Source of the DNA: an uncultured Alphaproteobacteria bacterium
Lineage (GTDB): Bacteria; Pseudomonadota; Alphaproteobacteria; Caulobacterales; Caulobacteraceae
Length of the DNA stretch: 64,000 nt
NCBI GenBank assembly: GCA_903822175.1
Contig: CAIJOB010000022.1
Span: forward strand, 62,001 to 126,000
Direction: 5' to 3'
The notes beneath the pieces were generated by a model that saw nothing but the letters and a program-made list of their open reading frames with translations, was not told where the DNA came from and ran no database searches. The first letter of the stretch is position 1, and every line of letters starts with the position of its first letter. Of the stretch, positions 1-12,089 are shown piece by piece. Made by a program: the position numbers and the translations under genes.

Positions 1-264
1 GCCGATTTCGAGGAATACGCCAGGACGTGGCTGACGATCATCCCGCTGATGGGCGGCGAGTTGCTCGGCTATTTCATGCCGCACGAGGGGACCAACAATG
101 TCGCGCTGGCGATGATCGGGTTCGAGTGCCTGGCCTCCTATGAGACTTATCGCGGCCGGTTGCGGCAGGACGCCGCCGCCATGGCCAACTTCAGGTTCGC
201 CCAGGAGAAGACGTTCATCCTGGAGGAGACGCGGACCTTCCTGCGAGCGGTGAAAAAGACATGA
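1..264 (+). CDS. NIPSNAP family protein, 5' truncated by window edge
   Basis: Frame 1 is open from base 1 ([54 protein letters not shown]), NIPSNAP-like. Confidence 0.7.
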   Translation, partial: ADFEEYARTWLTIIPLMGGELLGYFMPHEGTNNVALAMIGFECLASYETYRGRLRQDAAAMANFRFAQEKTFILEETRTFLRAVKKT

Positions 265-605
265 TCGCGGTGATCTTCGAGGTCGAGCCACGCGAGGGGC
301 GCCGGCAGGCCTATCTGGATATCGCAGCTTCGCTGAAGCCTCGGCTGGAGGCGATCGACGGCTTCATCTCGGTGGAGCGGTTCGAGAGCCTGTCGAAGGC
401 GGGCAGGATGCTGTCGATGTCCTTCTGGCGCGACGAGGCGGCGGTGGCGCAATGGCGCGGCCTGGAGGCGCATCGCGGCGCGCAGGCCGCCGGACGGGGT
501 GAGGTCTTCGCCGACTATCGGCTGCGGGTGGCGAGCGTGTTGCGCGACTACGGCATGACCGATAGGGCGCAGGCGCCGGCGGACTCGCGGGCCGTCAACG
601 GCTAG
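261..605 (+). CDS. Antibiotic biosynthesis monooxygenase (ABM) family protein
   Basis: ORF 114 aa; [44 protein letters not shown].. typical ABM; ATGA overlap with preceding gene. Confidence 0.8.
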   Translation: MIAVIFEVEPREGRRQAYLDIAASLKPRLEAIDGFISVERFESLSKAGRMLSMSFWRDEAAVAQWRGLEAHRGAQAAGRGEVFADYRLRVASVLRDYGMTDRAQAPADSRAVNG

Positions 606-2158
606 TCGGCGTGGACTTCGTGGGTCGGCGCTGGTGTCGGGGCCGGGCCGCCCGGAGCGCCTGACGGCTGCTTTGGCGGCGGCTTCAGGATCAGGAGCGC
701 CGGAGCCATCAGCAACGCAAGCGCGCCCATGGCGCCGAAGACGGCGTCGTAGCTGATCATGGTCCCTTGCCGCGTCACCTCGCCGTTGAGAATGCTCAGG
801 CCCGGCCCGGAGAGGCTGAACGCCTGCGGCAGGCTCCAGCGCAGGACCGGATCGGTCACCGTCACGTGCTCGGCGAGCCGGGCGTGGGCGAGCGAGGCGT
901 CGCGGATCAGGATCGCCTGCACCACCGAAATCCCCGCGCTGGAGCCGATGCTGCGGGCCATGGTGGAGACGATGGTGCCCTCTACGCGGTGCGCAGGTGA
1001 GAGCGTCGCATAGGCCAGGGTGTTGAGCGGGGCGAACAGCAGGCCCGTGCCGATGCCCTGGATGAAGCCCGCCACCTCGATGGGCCGCGCCGTCATCGAA
1101 AGGTCGAACTGGCCCATCTGCCACATGGCGTAGGCCGACAGCAGGATGCCGACCAACAGCACCCTGCGCGGCCCAAACCGCCCCACCAGCATCGGCACCG
1201 CCAGGAAGGCCATGAGCGAGCCGAGACCGCGGGTCATCGAGGCGACGCCGGCCTGCAGGGCCGAATAGCCCAGCAGGTTCTGCATCATCGAGGGTAGGAG
1301 CGCGCTGGACGAGAACAACAGCACCATGGTGGTCATCGAGAAGAGGGTGGTGGCGAGGAAGTTCGAGTCCTTCGCGAGGTCCCGGTGGAAGAACGGGTGC
1401 TCGGCGGTCAGGGTCTGGACCATAAAGACGAAGAAGCCCGCCGCGCCGATGGCGCCCTCGATCCAGATCTCCTTGGAATCGAGCCAGTCCAGGGTGGGCC
1501 CGCGATCGAGCATCAGCTGGAAGCCGCCGATGAACAGCACCAGCGCCCCGAACCCCAGGAAGTCGAACGGCCGCTCACGGCCGCCGTCGTCGCGGTCCAT
1601 GAAGGTCCAGATGCCGAGGAACGCCACGATGCCGATCGGCACGTTGATGTAGAACACCCAGCGCCAGGAGAAGTCCTCGGTCAGCCAGCCGCCCAGGGTG
1701 GGTCCCACAATTGGACCCAGGATCACCGCAGCGCTCCAGATGCTCATCACCCGCGGGATCATCTTCTGCGGATAGATGTCCAGCATGGTGGCCTGGGAGA
1801 GCGGCATCAGCGACGCGCCGGCGATCCCCTGCAACAGACGGAAGATGACGATCTCCGGCACGGAGGTGGCGAGGCCGCAGAGGATCGAGGCGGCGGTGAA
1901 GCCGGCGATCGACCACAGGAACATGGTCTTGCGGCCGATCTTCTGGGAGAGCCAGCCGGACAGCGGGGTCATGATGGCGGTTGCGATGATGTAGCTGGTG
2001 AGCACCCAGACGATCTGGTCCGCCGAGGCGGAGATGCTGCCCTGAATGTGCGGCAGGGCGACGTTCGCGACCGTGGAGTCGATGGTGTACATCAGCGTCG
2101 ACAACATCAGCGCGCCGGTGATCGGGATGCGGTTGGCGATGTCCTTGGTCGAAGCCAT
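602..2158 (-). CDS. DHA2 family MFS transporter (EmrB/QacA type)
   Basis: 518 aa, 14-TM-like; motifs TIVNVALPHIQG-like (STVANVALPHIQGSISASADQIVWVLTSY), GPTLGGWL. Confidence 0.9.
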   Translation of the reverse strand: MASTKDIANRIPITGALMLSTLMYTIDSTVANVALPHIQGSISASADQIVWVLTSYIIATAIMTPLSGWLSQKIGRKTMFLWSIAGFTAASILCGLATSVPEIVIFRLLQGIAGASLMPLSQATMLDIYPQKMIPRVMSIWSAAVILGPIVGPTLGGWLTEDFSWRWVFYINVPIGIVAFLGIWTFMDRDDGGRERPFDFLGFGALVLFIGGFQLMLDRGPTLDWLDSKEIWIEGAIGAAGFFVFMVQTLTAEHPFFHRDLAKDSNFLATTLFSMTTMVLLFSSSALLPSMMQNLLGYSALQAGVASMTRGLGSLMAFLAVPMLVGRFGPRRVLLVGILLSAYAMWQMGQFDLSMTARPIEVAGFIQGIGTGLLFAPLNTLAYATLSPAHRVEGTIVSTMARSIGSSAGISVVQAILIRDASLAHARLAEHVTVTDPVLRWSLPQAFSLSGPGLSILNGEVTRQGTMISYDAVFGAMGALALLMAPALLILKPPPKQPSGAPGGPAPTPAPTHEVHAD

Positions 2159-2176
2159 GTTCTGTTCGGCCCCTGG

Positions 2177-2560
2177 TCAGATCGACGAGATCGAGAGCTT
2201 GCGCCGCTCGGTCGACGCAATGAGTTCGGCCCAGATGGCGGCGTCGCGGGCGGTATCGCCGGCCTGCTCGGCGGCGATGTGGGCGGCGATCAGCCGGCCG
2301 CGCAGCCGGGCGTTCTCGGCGCGCAGCACCGAGAGCCGCAGGTCCGCCTCGCCGGCCCCGTCGTTCAGCAGGGCGGCGAGCGCGCGGTTCTCGCGGACCA
2401 GATGTTCGGCCGCCGCGTCCCAGACCTCGGCGGCGACCCCCAGCAGCATGGCCGTCAGCGTCAGCTCGTTCTGCCGCTCGCCGTCGGGCACGCCGGGGCC
2501 GGCGTTGCGCATGGCGAGCAGCGCCAGCTCGGAAAGCACGGTGGGAACCTGCGGCGTCAT
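2177..2560 (-). CDS. Small hypothetical protein translationally coupled to phosphotransferase
   Basis: Internal start MTPQVPTVLSELALLAMRN at 2560 gives a 4-bp overlap with the upstream stop (2557); alanine-rich helical. Confidence 0.65.
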   Translation of the reverse strand: MTPQVPTVLSELALLAMRNAGPGVPDGERQNELTLTAMLLGVAAEVWDAAAEHLVRENRALAALLNDGAGEADLRLSVLRAENARLRGRLIAAHIAAEQAGDTARDAAIWAELIASTERRKLSISSI

Positions 2561-3582
2561 AGCTTGCCCATCACCCGCAGGATCGCCCGGTCCTGGGCGT
2601 TCAGCAACCACCAGGCCGCATAGGCCAGGACCGGCTCACGGTTGCCGCCGCCGATATAGGCGTGCGCCGAGCCGACCCAGATGCCCTGGCCCTTCACGCA
2701 GTTGAACAGCATCCACCAGTGGAGCGCGGCGGGGTCGACGACAAGGCCGCTGGCGCGCCGCCAGATGGCGATGGCTTCGTCCTGCGGGACCAGTCCCCCG
2801 GCTAGGCCCCGGCCGAACTCCCAGACCGGGTTGAGGCCCCAGGCCAGGTCCTCCAACGGGTCGCCCAGGTGGGCCATCTCCCAGTCCAGCACCCCGTGGA
2901 TGTCGCCGGTCTCGTCGTAGAGGAAGTTGCCGGTGCGGTAGTCGCCGTGCACGACGGAAAGCTTCTGGGCCGGCGGCGGCGGGTTGGCGCGAAGCCAGCG
3001 GATCGCGGCGCGCGCGATTGGCTGCGGCTCGGCCTCCTGGGCGTCGAAGATCGCTTCCCAGTGGTCGAGCTCGCGGCGCCAGCACGCATCCAACGCTGGC
3101 GCCGGCATCACCGAGGTCAGGTCCAGCGCGTGTGGATCGGCCTTGGCGATCTCGCCCAGGATCGTCCATTTGCGCTCCGCCACCCGCGGCAGGACCGCGT
3201 CATAGCCGCCGGCGAACAAGAGCTGCGGCGCCGCCTGGAAGCCCGCCAGTTCCTCGGCGATGAAGAAGGGATGGTCGAGGGCGTCGTCCTTCTCTTCCAG
3301 CCACAGCATCCGGGGCACCGGCACCGCCGAGCCATGGAAGGCGCCATAGGCCGCGAACTCCACGCGCCGCTCGGTGTCGATCAGGCTGGCCGGAGGATCG
3401 CGCCGCAGGATCAGCCGGCGCGTCTGGGTTTCGCCGCCCTGGCGATAGCTCAGCCGGAACCGATAGGTCTCCCGCGACGCGCCGCCGGAAATGCGCTCCA
3501 GCCCGCTGACCGCCACATCGGAGGCGTCCGCCAGCTTGCCCGCGATATAGGCGGCGACCCGCGGTTCGAGGGGATGGCTCAA
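2557..3582 (-). CDS. Phosphotransferase family protein (APH-like, ACAD10/11 N-domain type)
   Basis: 341 aa; VVHGDYRTGNFLYD and GVLDWEMAHLGDPLEDLAW motifs. Confidence 0.9.
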   Translation of the reverse strand: MSHPLEPRVAAYIAGKLADASDVAVSGLERISGGASRETYRFRLSYRQGGETQTRRLILRRDPPASLIDTERRVEFAAYGAFHGSAVPVPRMLWLEEKDDALDHPFFIAEELAGFQAAPQLLFAGGYDAVLPRVAERKWTILGEIAKADPHALDLTSVMPAPALDACWRRELDHWEAIFDAQEAEPQPIARAAIRWLRANPPPPAQKLSVVHGDYRTGNFLYDETGDIHGVLDWEMAHLGDPLEDLAWGLNPVWEFGRGLAGGLVPQDEAIAIWRRASGLVVDPAALHWWMLFNCVKGQGIWVGSAHAYIGGGNREPVLAYAAWWLLNAQDRAILRVMGKL

Positions 3583-3590
3583 ACTTCGTC

Positions 3591-4877
3591 TCAGCTCATC
3601 TTGAAGCGGATGGGCAGGCGTTTGGGGCCATTGACGAAGACGCTCTCGCTCATGGCCGGCTCACCATCCAGCGCGAGGTCGGAAAGTCTGGGCAGCAGTT
3701 CCTCCCAGAGGATGCGCATTTCCATCTTGGCCAGGTGCTGGCCCAGGCACAGGTGCGCGCCGTAGCCGAAGGCCAGGTGCTTGTTGGGCTTGCGGTCGGC
3801 GCGGAATTCCTGCGGCGCTTCGAACACCTCTTCGTCGCGGTTGCCCGAGGCGTAGCAGAGCATCAGCCAGTCGCCCTTCTTCATGTGGCGTCCGGCGAAC
3901 TCGGTGTCGGCGGTGACCGTGCGCATGAAGGTCTTCACCGGCGTGGTCCAGCGGATGGACTCGTCCACCAGGCCCGGGATCAGCGACGGGTCGGCCTTGA
4001 CCTTGGCGAGCTGGGCGGGGTTTTCGGCCAACGCCCACATGGCGCCGGCGGTGGAGGACGAGGTGGTGTCGTGCCCGGCGGTGGCGACGATGATGTAGTA
4101 GCTCATCGCCTCCAGGTCGCTGATCGGCTGGCCGTCGATCTGCGAGTTGGCGATCAGGCTCGCCAGGTCCTCGGTAGGGTTCGCCCGCTTGCTCTCCGAA
4201 AGCGCGCGGAAGTAATTCGAGAAATCGATGATCACCCCGAAGTCCATCTTGCGCTCTTCCGGCGGAGTGTCGCCGTCACGGGCGAGCTCCGGATCGGCGG
4301 CGCCGAACAGCTCCTGGGTGAGCTTCAGCATCCGGGGTTCATCGTCCTCGGGCACGCCCATGATGCTCATGATCACGTGCAGCGGGAAGTGCAGAGCGAC
4401 CTCTTTCACGAAGTCGCAGCGGCCTCCTGAGGCGGCCATCTTGGCCACCGAGGCCTTGGCGATCACCCGAATCTGATCCTCCAGCCGCTTGAGGTTCTGC
4501 GGCATGAACCAGGCCTGGGTCAGCAGACGGTATTTCAGGTGATCGGGCGCATCCATGTGGATCAGCGTGCGCAGCAGGTGGGGGCTGCCGCCCATCATCT
4601 CGCGGACCTGCTTGTCGGCCTCCTGGCCGATCATGGTGGGAGAGCGGTCGCCGTTGTGGAACAGGTCGTTCTGGCGGCTGATCTCCAGGATGTCCTCGTG
4701 CCGGGTGACCACCCAGAAGGGGTCGACGCCGTCCACATCGGCGATGCCCAGCGGCTCGTTCTTGCGCAGCCAGGCGTAGGCCTTGTGGATGCGGCCATCG
4801 GCATAGGCGCCCGGCGCCACCAGCTGCTCCGCCACGTCCTTGGGGATGCGATGGTCGACCTCGGTCATCACGCTCAT
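3591..4877 (-). CDS. Cytochrome P450
   Basis: AGHDTTSSS I-helix, ESIRW ExxR and FGYGAHLCLGQHLAKMEM heme motif; start chosen at MSVMTEVDHR (4877). Confidence 0.95.
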   Translation of the reverse strand: MSVMTEVDHRIPKDVAEQLVAPGAYADGRIHKAYAWLRKNEPLGIADVDGVDPFWVVTRHEDILEISRQNDLFHNGDRSPTMIGQEADKQVREMMGGSPHLLRTLIHMDAPDHLKYRLLTQAWFMPQNLKRLEDQIRVIAKASVAKMAASGGRCDFVKEVALHFPLHVIMSIMGVPEDDEPRMLKLTQELFGAADPELARDGDTPPEERKMDFGVIIDFSNYFRALSESKRANPTEDLASLIANSQIDGQPISDLEAMSYYIIVATAGHDTTSSSTAGAMWALAENPAQLAKVKADPSLIPGLVDESIRWTTPVKTFMRTVTADTEFAGRHMKKGDWLMLCYASGNRDEEVFEAPQEFRADRKPNKHLAFGYGAHLCLGQHLAKMEMRILWEELLPRLSDLALDGEPAMSESVFVNGPKRLPIRFKMS

Positions 4878-4959
4878 CGGATCCTCCACTTGTTTTCTTG
4901 GTGTTGCGAACACTTGATACGGCTCAAGAGCGCGTCGCAAGCATGACGACACGTCAAGG

Positions 4960-6054
4960 GTGAGGGATCCGGCGATGCTGACCAAGGGCGATGACTTCCC
5001 GATCCACCAGACGCCTGAGCCGATCGCCTATTCGGGCTCCGACCGGAATTTCTACGACCGCTATTTCTTCAACGGCTATTCGCCGGACGGGTCGGAGTTC
5101 GTGGCGGTGGCCTTCGGGGTCTATCCGGCGCTGAACGTCGCCGACGCCCACGTCTCGATCATCCGCGACGGGATACAGCGCAACCTGCACGCCTCGCGGA
5201 TTTTGGGCATGGAGCGGATGGACCTGACCGTGGGGCCGATCCGCATCGAGGTGATCGAGCCGTTGCAGAAGCTGCGCGTGACGCTGGCGGCGGCTGAGGG
5301 CCTGGCCTGTGACCTCACCTTCGAGGGCCGCGCCTTCCCGATCGAAGAGCCGCGGTTCACCCGCCGCAACGGGCCGCGGATGTTCATGGACTACACGCGG
5401 CTGACCCAGAACGTACGGGTCTCCGGCTGGACCGAGGTCGACGGCGAGCGGCGAGCTTTGGGCGCCGGCTGGACCGGCACGCGCGACCGCTCCTGGGGTA
5501 TCCGGCCGGTGGGCGCGCCGGACACTCAGATGACGCCGGGCGCCGGCCTGGCGGGGTTTTTCTGGCAGTGGACGCCGCTCAATTTCGCCGACAGGAGCGT
5601 GTTCTTCCACATCAACGCCGACACCGAAGGCAAGCCCTGGAACACCCGCGCGGTGATCCTGCCGGACGGCGCGAGCGCCGAGGGCGGCTGGCACGCGGAC
5701 GCGCCGCGCATGGAGGAGGTGACCCTGCTGCCCGGCACGCGCCACGCGCGCGGCGGGACGCTGAAGATCCCGCTGGAGCAGGGCGAGGCGAGTGTCCGCA
5801 TAACGCCGAAAAGCGTCTTCCTGATGCGCGGCATCGGCTACGGCGGCGACTGGCGCCATGGCGGGTTGAAGGGCGAGCTGGCCGTCGCCCGCGAGGATTT
5901 CGACCTGGCCAAGACCGACATGGGCGCGCCGGAGAACCTGCACATCCAGGCGATCTCGACCGCCGTGCTGGAGGTCCCCGGCGAAGCGCCGCAGGAGGGG
6001 ATCGGCGTCTTCGAACAGCTGATCGCCGGACCGTATCGGCCCTACGGATTGTAG
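4960..6054 (+). CDS. Conserved hypothetical protein (AttH/carotenoid-hydratase-like beta fold suspected)
   Basis: 364 aa, intact ORF, divergent to P450; start may be 4975 (MLTKGDDFP). Confidence 0.65.
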   Translation: MRDPAMLTKGDDFPIHQTPEPIAYSGSDRNFYDRYFFNGYSPDGSEFVAVAFGVYPALNVADAHVSIIRDGIQRNLHASRILGMERMDLTVGPIRIEVIEPLQKLRVTLAAAEGLACDLTFEGRAFPIEEPRFTRRNGPRMFMDYTRLTQNVRVSGWTEVDGERRALGAGWTGTRDRSWGIRPVGAPDTQMTPGAGLAGFFWQWTPLNFADRSVFFHINADTEGKPWNTRAVILPDGASAEGGWHADAPRMEEVTLLPGTRHARGGTLKIPLEQGEASVRITPKSVFLMRGIGYGGDWRHGGLKGELAVAREDFDLAKTDMGAPENLHIQAISTAVLEVPGEAPQEGIGVFEQLIAGPYRPYGL

Positions 6055-6058
6055 CCGC

Positions 6059-7018
6059 CTAGTGGTGGCTGAAGACGTGGACCAGGCGCGCGGCGGCCGG
6101 GAGCATCAGTGAGCCCAGCAGGCACGGGAAGATGAAGATGATCAGCGGGACGGTCAGCTTGGCCGATAGCGCCAGCGCCTTCTCCTCGGCCCGCAGCATG
6201 CGCTTGGAGCGCATGTCCTGCGAGAACACCGTCAGCGTTTCGCCCAGGCTGGTGCCCATCTCTTCGGCCTGGCGCAGCATGGTGGCGAGTTGGCGGGCGT
6301 CGTCGATACCCAGGCGGTCGGCGAAGGCCGACCAGGCCTCCTTGCGCGACTTGCCGGCCCGCAGTTCCAGCACCAGGAAGCGCAGGTGCACGGTCAGGTT
6401 CGGATAGCGCCTGGCCAGTTCCTCGGTCACCCTGCTCACCGCGGCGTCGAGGCTGAGGCCGGCTTCGACGGAGGCCACCAGCAGGTCCAGCAGGTCGGGG
6501 AAGCCGTCGGCGTATTCCCGCTCGCGTTTGGAGCGGCGCATGTTCAGGATCCGGTCCGGCCCCAGGATGGCGATCAGCGCCAACACGCCGGCGATGGCGA
6601 CGCCGCCGAAGCCGCCCTTGCCGCCGACCACCAGCGGCAAGACCAGGATGACGCCGAGCGTCGCCGCCGCCAGGCTGGCGGCGCGGACGCCCAGATAGAT
6701 CACCGGGGCCTCGCGATTGTAGAAGCCCGCCTGCATCAGCCGCGAGCGGAGCACCGACAGCTTGGCCGGATCGCGCACCGCGCTCTGCTGGCCGAGCTTG
6801 CGGATCTGGCCCATGAACTGGCCGCCGATCCCGGCGTTGGGGTCGCGCGGACGGCTCGTCCCGCCCATTTGGCCTGCGCCCGCGGGCGCGAGACGGCCCC
6901 GGCGGATGGCCCGCAGGCGCAGCTCGCCGGCCGCCACAAAGGCCGCGCCGCCGACGCCCGCCAGCATGAACAGCGCGCCGGCGATGGTGATGATGTTCTG
7001 GATCTGCGCGGGGTTCAT
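6059..7018 (-). CDS. tadC: Type II secretion system F family protein, TadC
   Basis: MNPAQIQNIITIAGALF start at 7018; DGFPDLLDLLVASVEAGLSLDAAVSRVTEEL motif; next to tadB. Confidence 0.9.
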   Translation of the reverse strand: MNPAQIQNIITIAGALFMLAGVGGAAFVAAGELRLRAIRRGRLAPAGAGQMGGTSRPRDPNAGIGGQFMGQIRKLGQQSAVRDPAKLSVLRSRLMQAGFYNREAPVIYLGVRAASLAAATLGVILVLPLVVGGKGGFGGVAIAGVLALIAILGPDRILNMRRSKREREYADGFPDLLDLLVASVEAGLSLDAAVSRVTEELARRYPNLTVHLRFLVLELRAGKSRKEAWSAFADRLGIDDARQLATMLRQAEEMGTSLGETLTVFSQDMRSKRMLRAEEKALALSAKLTVPLIIFIFPCLLGSLMLPAAARLVHVFSHH

Positions 7019-7023
7019 GGCGA

Positions 7024-7979
7024 CTACAGCCGAAGATCGATCATGCGGCGCATGACCATGTTGCCGAGGAACATCCAGATGCCGAGGCCCATGAGGCCCC
7101 ACTTCACCATCGGCTCATGGATGACATCGCCATAGAAGTGCGGCGAGGAGATCACGATGAAGCCGGTGGAGACGAAGGGCGCCGAGGTCAGGATCAGCGC
7201 CGAGGCGCGGCCTTCGGAAGAGGCGGCCTGGATCTTCAGGCGCATCTTGTGGCGCTCGCGCACCGTGGCGGCGTTGAGCTTCAAGAGGCCGGTCAGGTTG
7301 CCACCGGTGCCGGCCTGCAGGCGCACGGTAGCGGCGAACAGGTCGACGTCGGGATGCTGGCAACGCTCGGCCATGCGCTCGATGGCCTGCTCCATGGTGG
7401 CGCCATAGGCGATCTCGTCGGCGGCCATGCCGAACTCCGAGCCGATCGGATCGACCATTTCGCGGCCCACCAGGTTGATGGCGGTCGGCACGGGGTGGCC
7501 GGCTTCGAGGCTGCGGACGATGATCTCCAGCGCCTGCGGCAGCTGGAAGCCCAGCGCCTTGGCGCGCTTCTTCACCAGGTGCTTCAGGTAGAAGATCGGT
7601 CCGCCGACTCCGATTCCCAGCAGGCCCACGGGAAACAGCAGCGGGTTCTTGGAAAGCACGGCCGCGGCCATGCCGCCCACCAGGCCCGCCAGGATCGCAT
7701 AGACGGTCCACTTCTTCGGCTCGTACTTCAGGCCCGAGGCGACGATCAGGTTGGAGAGCCAGCGCAGCCGCCGGCCGCGCTCCCCCTTGGCGTCGAGCCC
7801 ACGCTGCTTGCGCAGCTCCATGACCAGGGCGGAGACGCCATCGACCCGCTCGGCCACCTTCAGGCGCTTGTTCACCTTGCGCTTCTGGGTGGCCACCGAG
7901 ACCAGGCCGATCAGCGACTGGCCGGCGGTGAACACCGCGGCGAAGACCAGGATCAGGAAGATGACGTTGGGACTGACGG

Positions 7980-7983
<4 letters not shown>
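7024..7983 (-). CDS. tadB: Type II secretion system F family protein, TadB
   Basis: QLPQALEIIVRSLEAGHPVPTAINLVGREM; synteny with cpaF and tadC. Confidence 0.9.
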
Positions 7984-9418
<1,435 letters not shown>

Positions 9419-9419
<1 letters not shown>

Positions 9420-10606
9420 CAGGCGGCCTTCGTGGCGACGGAATGGGCGGCCAGGCGGTCGACCAGCTGCTGGACGTCCTTGACGATCTTCGACTTGGGC
9501 CGGTGCGTGGCGATCGGGCCGCCCAGGTTGACGGACGCCGCGGCGGCCTCCCAGTCGGAGCTGACGCCGCCCTCGGCCTTGCGCTGCAGGGCGCGTTCCG
9601 CCTCGGCCATCGAGGGCGCGGGGCCGAACATGCGGCTGGCCAGGCGGTTGAGCACGATCTTCGGCTTCTGGCCCGACCCCAGGTCGCGCTCGATCTCGTC
9701 GGAAAGCGAGCGGGCGGCGAGCAGGGCCGGCACGGTCAGCTCGGAAATCACCAGCATCTCGTCGCAGCCGCCCAGCACCTCCAGGCTCCAGGACCGGCGG
9801 TGGCGCGGCATGTCGAGGATCACCCAGTCGTAGCTCTCGCAGGCGATTTCCAGCATGCGCAGGATCGCCTCACGCGGCGCTGCCTCGAAGGCTTGCGGAT
9901 CGCGCGGCGCGGCCAGCAGGTCGAGCTGCTTGGTCACCGGCGTGACGAAGGCCTGCAGCATCGCCGCGTCCAGCTTATCGGCGGCGGCGGCGAGGTCGGC
10001 CACGCGCAGCGTCGGGCTCGCGCCCAGATAGGGGCCGGCCGAGCCGTCGGCCAGGCAAAGGTCGATCAGGCAGACGCTCTTTTCCTTGGCCTGGCGGCCG
10101 CAGAGCTGGTTGGCGATCTCGATGGCGAGCGTCGTCGCGCCCGAGCCGCCGACCGCGCCGATCACGGCCCAACAGCGCGCGACCGCGGCGGCCTGCGGCA
10201 CGGCGGGCGCCGGGGCGGCGGCGGCAGTCTTGGCGGTCTGGGCGGCCAGCAGACCCTCGATCGCGGCGACCACGGCCTCGGGCGTATAGGGCGCCTCCAG
10301 CACGTCGGAGTGGTCGAGCCGGAACAGATTGCGCACCACCGCGGTCGGCAGGTGCGAGCCGACCAGCAGCACGGGCGGCGGCGGGCTGGGTGAGATGGTC
10401 AGGGCCTGGATGCCGGCCGCCAGCGCCGGGTCGGCCCAGGCGTCGGCGTCGATTATGATCAGGTCCGCCTCGGCCGCGGTCACCCCGATCAGCCTGGCCA
10501 GCGTCGCCTGCTCCAGCTGGGCCCCTGCAAGCGGGCCGTCGGCAAGCCCGGCGAGCGCCGGACCTATAGCCAGGACGCGCCGACCGCTGAGGGACTGGGT
10601 ACTCAT
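9419..10606 (-). CDS. cpaE: CpaE/TadZ-like pilus assembly MinD-type ATPase
   Basis: Deviant Walker A AVIGAVGGSGATTLAIEIANQL, N-terminal receiver-like region; synteny. Confidence 0.88.
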
Positions 10607-10614
10607 AGGGGAAC

Positions 10615-12075
10615 TTACTTTCCGGAGGCGGGAACGGCGGCGGCGGTGATTTCGCCGCGCAGCGGCAGGGCGGGCGGAGCGGCGGCGGAGACCGCGGTCG
10701 GGGTTGGGGCGGGGGCCGGGGCGGCCGCGAGCGGCTGGGCCGGCGCGATGAGACCGCGCATGTCGCGGCTCATCGGCGGGTCCTTGGTCACGACGCCGTT
10801 GAACATGAAGGCGCCCGCGTTGGGCTCCTTGCCGGCGATGTCAGCGGTCTTGGCGGCCTTCTCGAAGTCGCGGGCCGTGACGATGTGCGGCGTGACGATG
10901 ATGATCAGCTCGGTCTCGTTGCGCGCCCAGCGAGCCGAACGGAACAGAGAGCCCAGGATCGGGATGTCGCCCAGGCCCGGGAACTGGCGCAGGTCGTTGT
11001 TGTAGGTGTGCATGAACATGCCGCCCAGCGCCAAGGAGTCGCCGTCCTTGATCTCGACGGTAGTGTCGGCCTTGCGGGTGATCAGGCCCGGCACCTGGAC
11101 GCCGGAGATCTTGATCGAGTTGGTCTGGTCGAGCTGGCTGACCTCGGGGGCGACGGCCAGGCGGATCAGGCCGTTGTCCTGCACGGTCGGCGTGAAGTCG
11201 AGCTTCACCCCGTACTGGCGGAACTCCAGCGTGATCTGGTTCAGGCCCTGCGGCACCGGATAGGGGAACTCGCCGCCGGCCAGGAAGCTGGCCTTGCCGC
11301 CGGAGACCGCCACGAGGGTCGGCTTGGCCAGCGTGCGTACGATGCCCTTTTCCTCAAGCGCCTGCAGGCTGAGGTTCACGCCGTTGACGCCGGCGTGGGT
11401 GGCGAAGCCCAGGACGCCGTTGGCGGGCGTGTTGCCGATCAGGCCGCTGCCGAAGTTGAACGAGGTGTTGCCGCTAGTGATGGCGCCGGAGAAGCCTGCG
11501 TCCTGCAGGGACGAGCGGGTCGCCTCCATGACGCGGACTTCCAGCACGACTTCCTGCGAGGCGCTGACCAGCAGGGCCGAGGTCGCGCCGTCGGGGGCGA
11601 ACTTGTCGGCCATGGCCTTGGCGCGGGTGGCGACACTGTTCGAGGAGACCGTGCCGGTGAGCAGCAGGCCTTCGCCGAGCGTCTGCACCTTAACGCCCTC
11701 GCCGGGCAGCGCCGTGTCGATGTCGCTCTGCAGAGCGTGGGCGTCATAGCCGACGCGCACGTCGATCATCTGCAGGAGCCGCCCGCCCGGTCCATAGACC
11801 AGGAGGTTGGTCGAGCCGACGTCGAGGCCGCGGACATAGAAGCTGCGGTCGGTGGTGGCGACCACCTCGGCGATGTCCGGCTGGGAGACGACGATCTTGC
11901 TGGCGGGTTCGTCCAGGCGAAACGAGAGCGCCTTGTCCTTCGGCACCGAGATGGTGCGGACGGGTGCGGCCTCGCTGGCGAAGGCGTCGGCGAAGGCCGG
12001 CGTCGCGGCGGCGGTGGCCGCCAGCAGGCTGACGGTGGCGCAGAGCGCGGTGGCCAGGTGGCGTGACATGGTCAT
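10615..12075 (-). CDS. cpaC: Type II/III secretion system secretin CpaC/RcpA
   Basis: 486 aa with signal peptide; BON-like region and secretin domain VQVPGLITRKADTTVEIKDGDSLALGGMF. Confidence 0.93.
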   Translation of the reverse strand: MTMSRHLATALCATVSLLAATAAATPAFADAFASEAAPVRTISVPKDKALSFRLDEPASKIVVSQPDIAEVVATTDRSFYVRGLDVGSTNLLVYGPGGRLLQMIDVRVGYDAHALQSDIDTALPGEGVKVQTLGEGLLLTGTVSSNSVATRAKAMADKFAPDGATSALLVSASQEVVLEVRVMEATRSSLQDAGFSGAITSGNTSFNFGSGLIGNTPANGVLGFATHAGVNGVNLSLQALEEKGIVRTLAKPTLVAVSGGKASFLAGGEFPYPVPQGLNQITLEFRQYGVKLDFTPTVQDNGLIRLAVAPEVSQLDQTNSIKISGVQVPGLITRKADTTVEIKDGDSLALGGMFMHTYNNDLRQFPGLGDIPILGSLFRSARWARNETELIIIVTPHIVTARDFEKAAKTADIAGKEPNAGAFMFNGVVTKDPPMSRDMRGLIAPAQPLAAAPAPAPTPTAVSAAAPPALPLRGEITAAAVPASGK

Positions 12076-12089
12076 GGGCTCCAGGGTTC

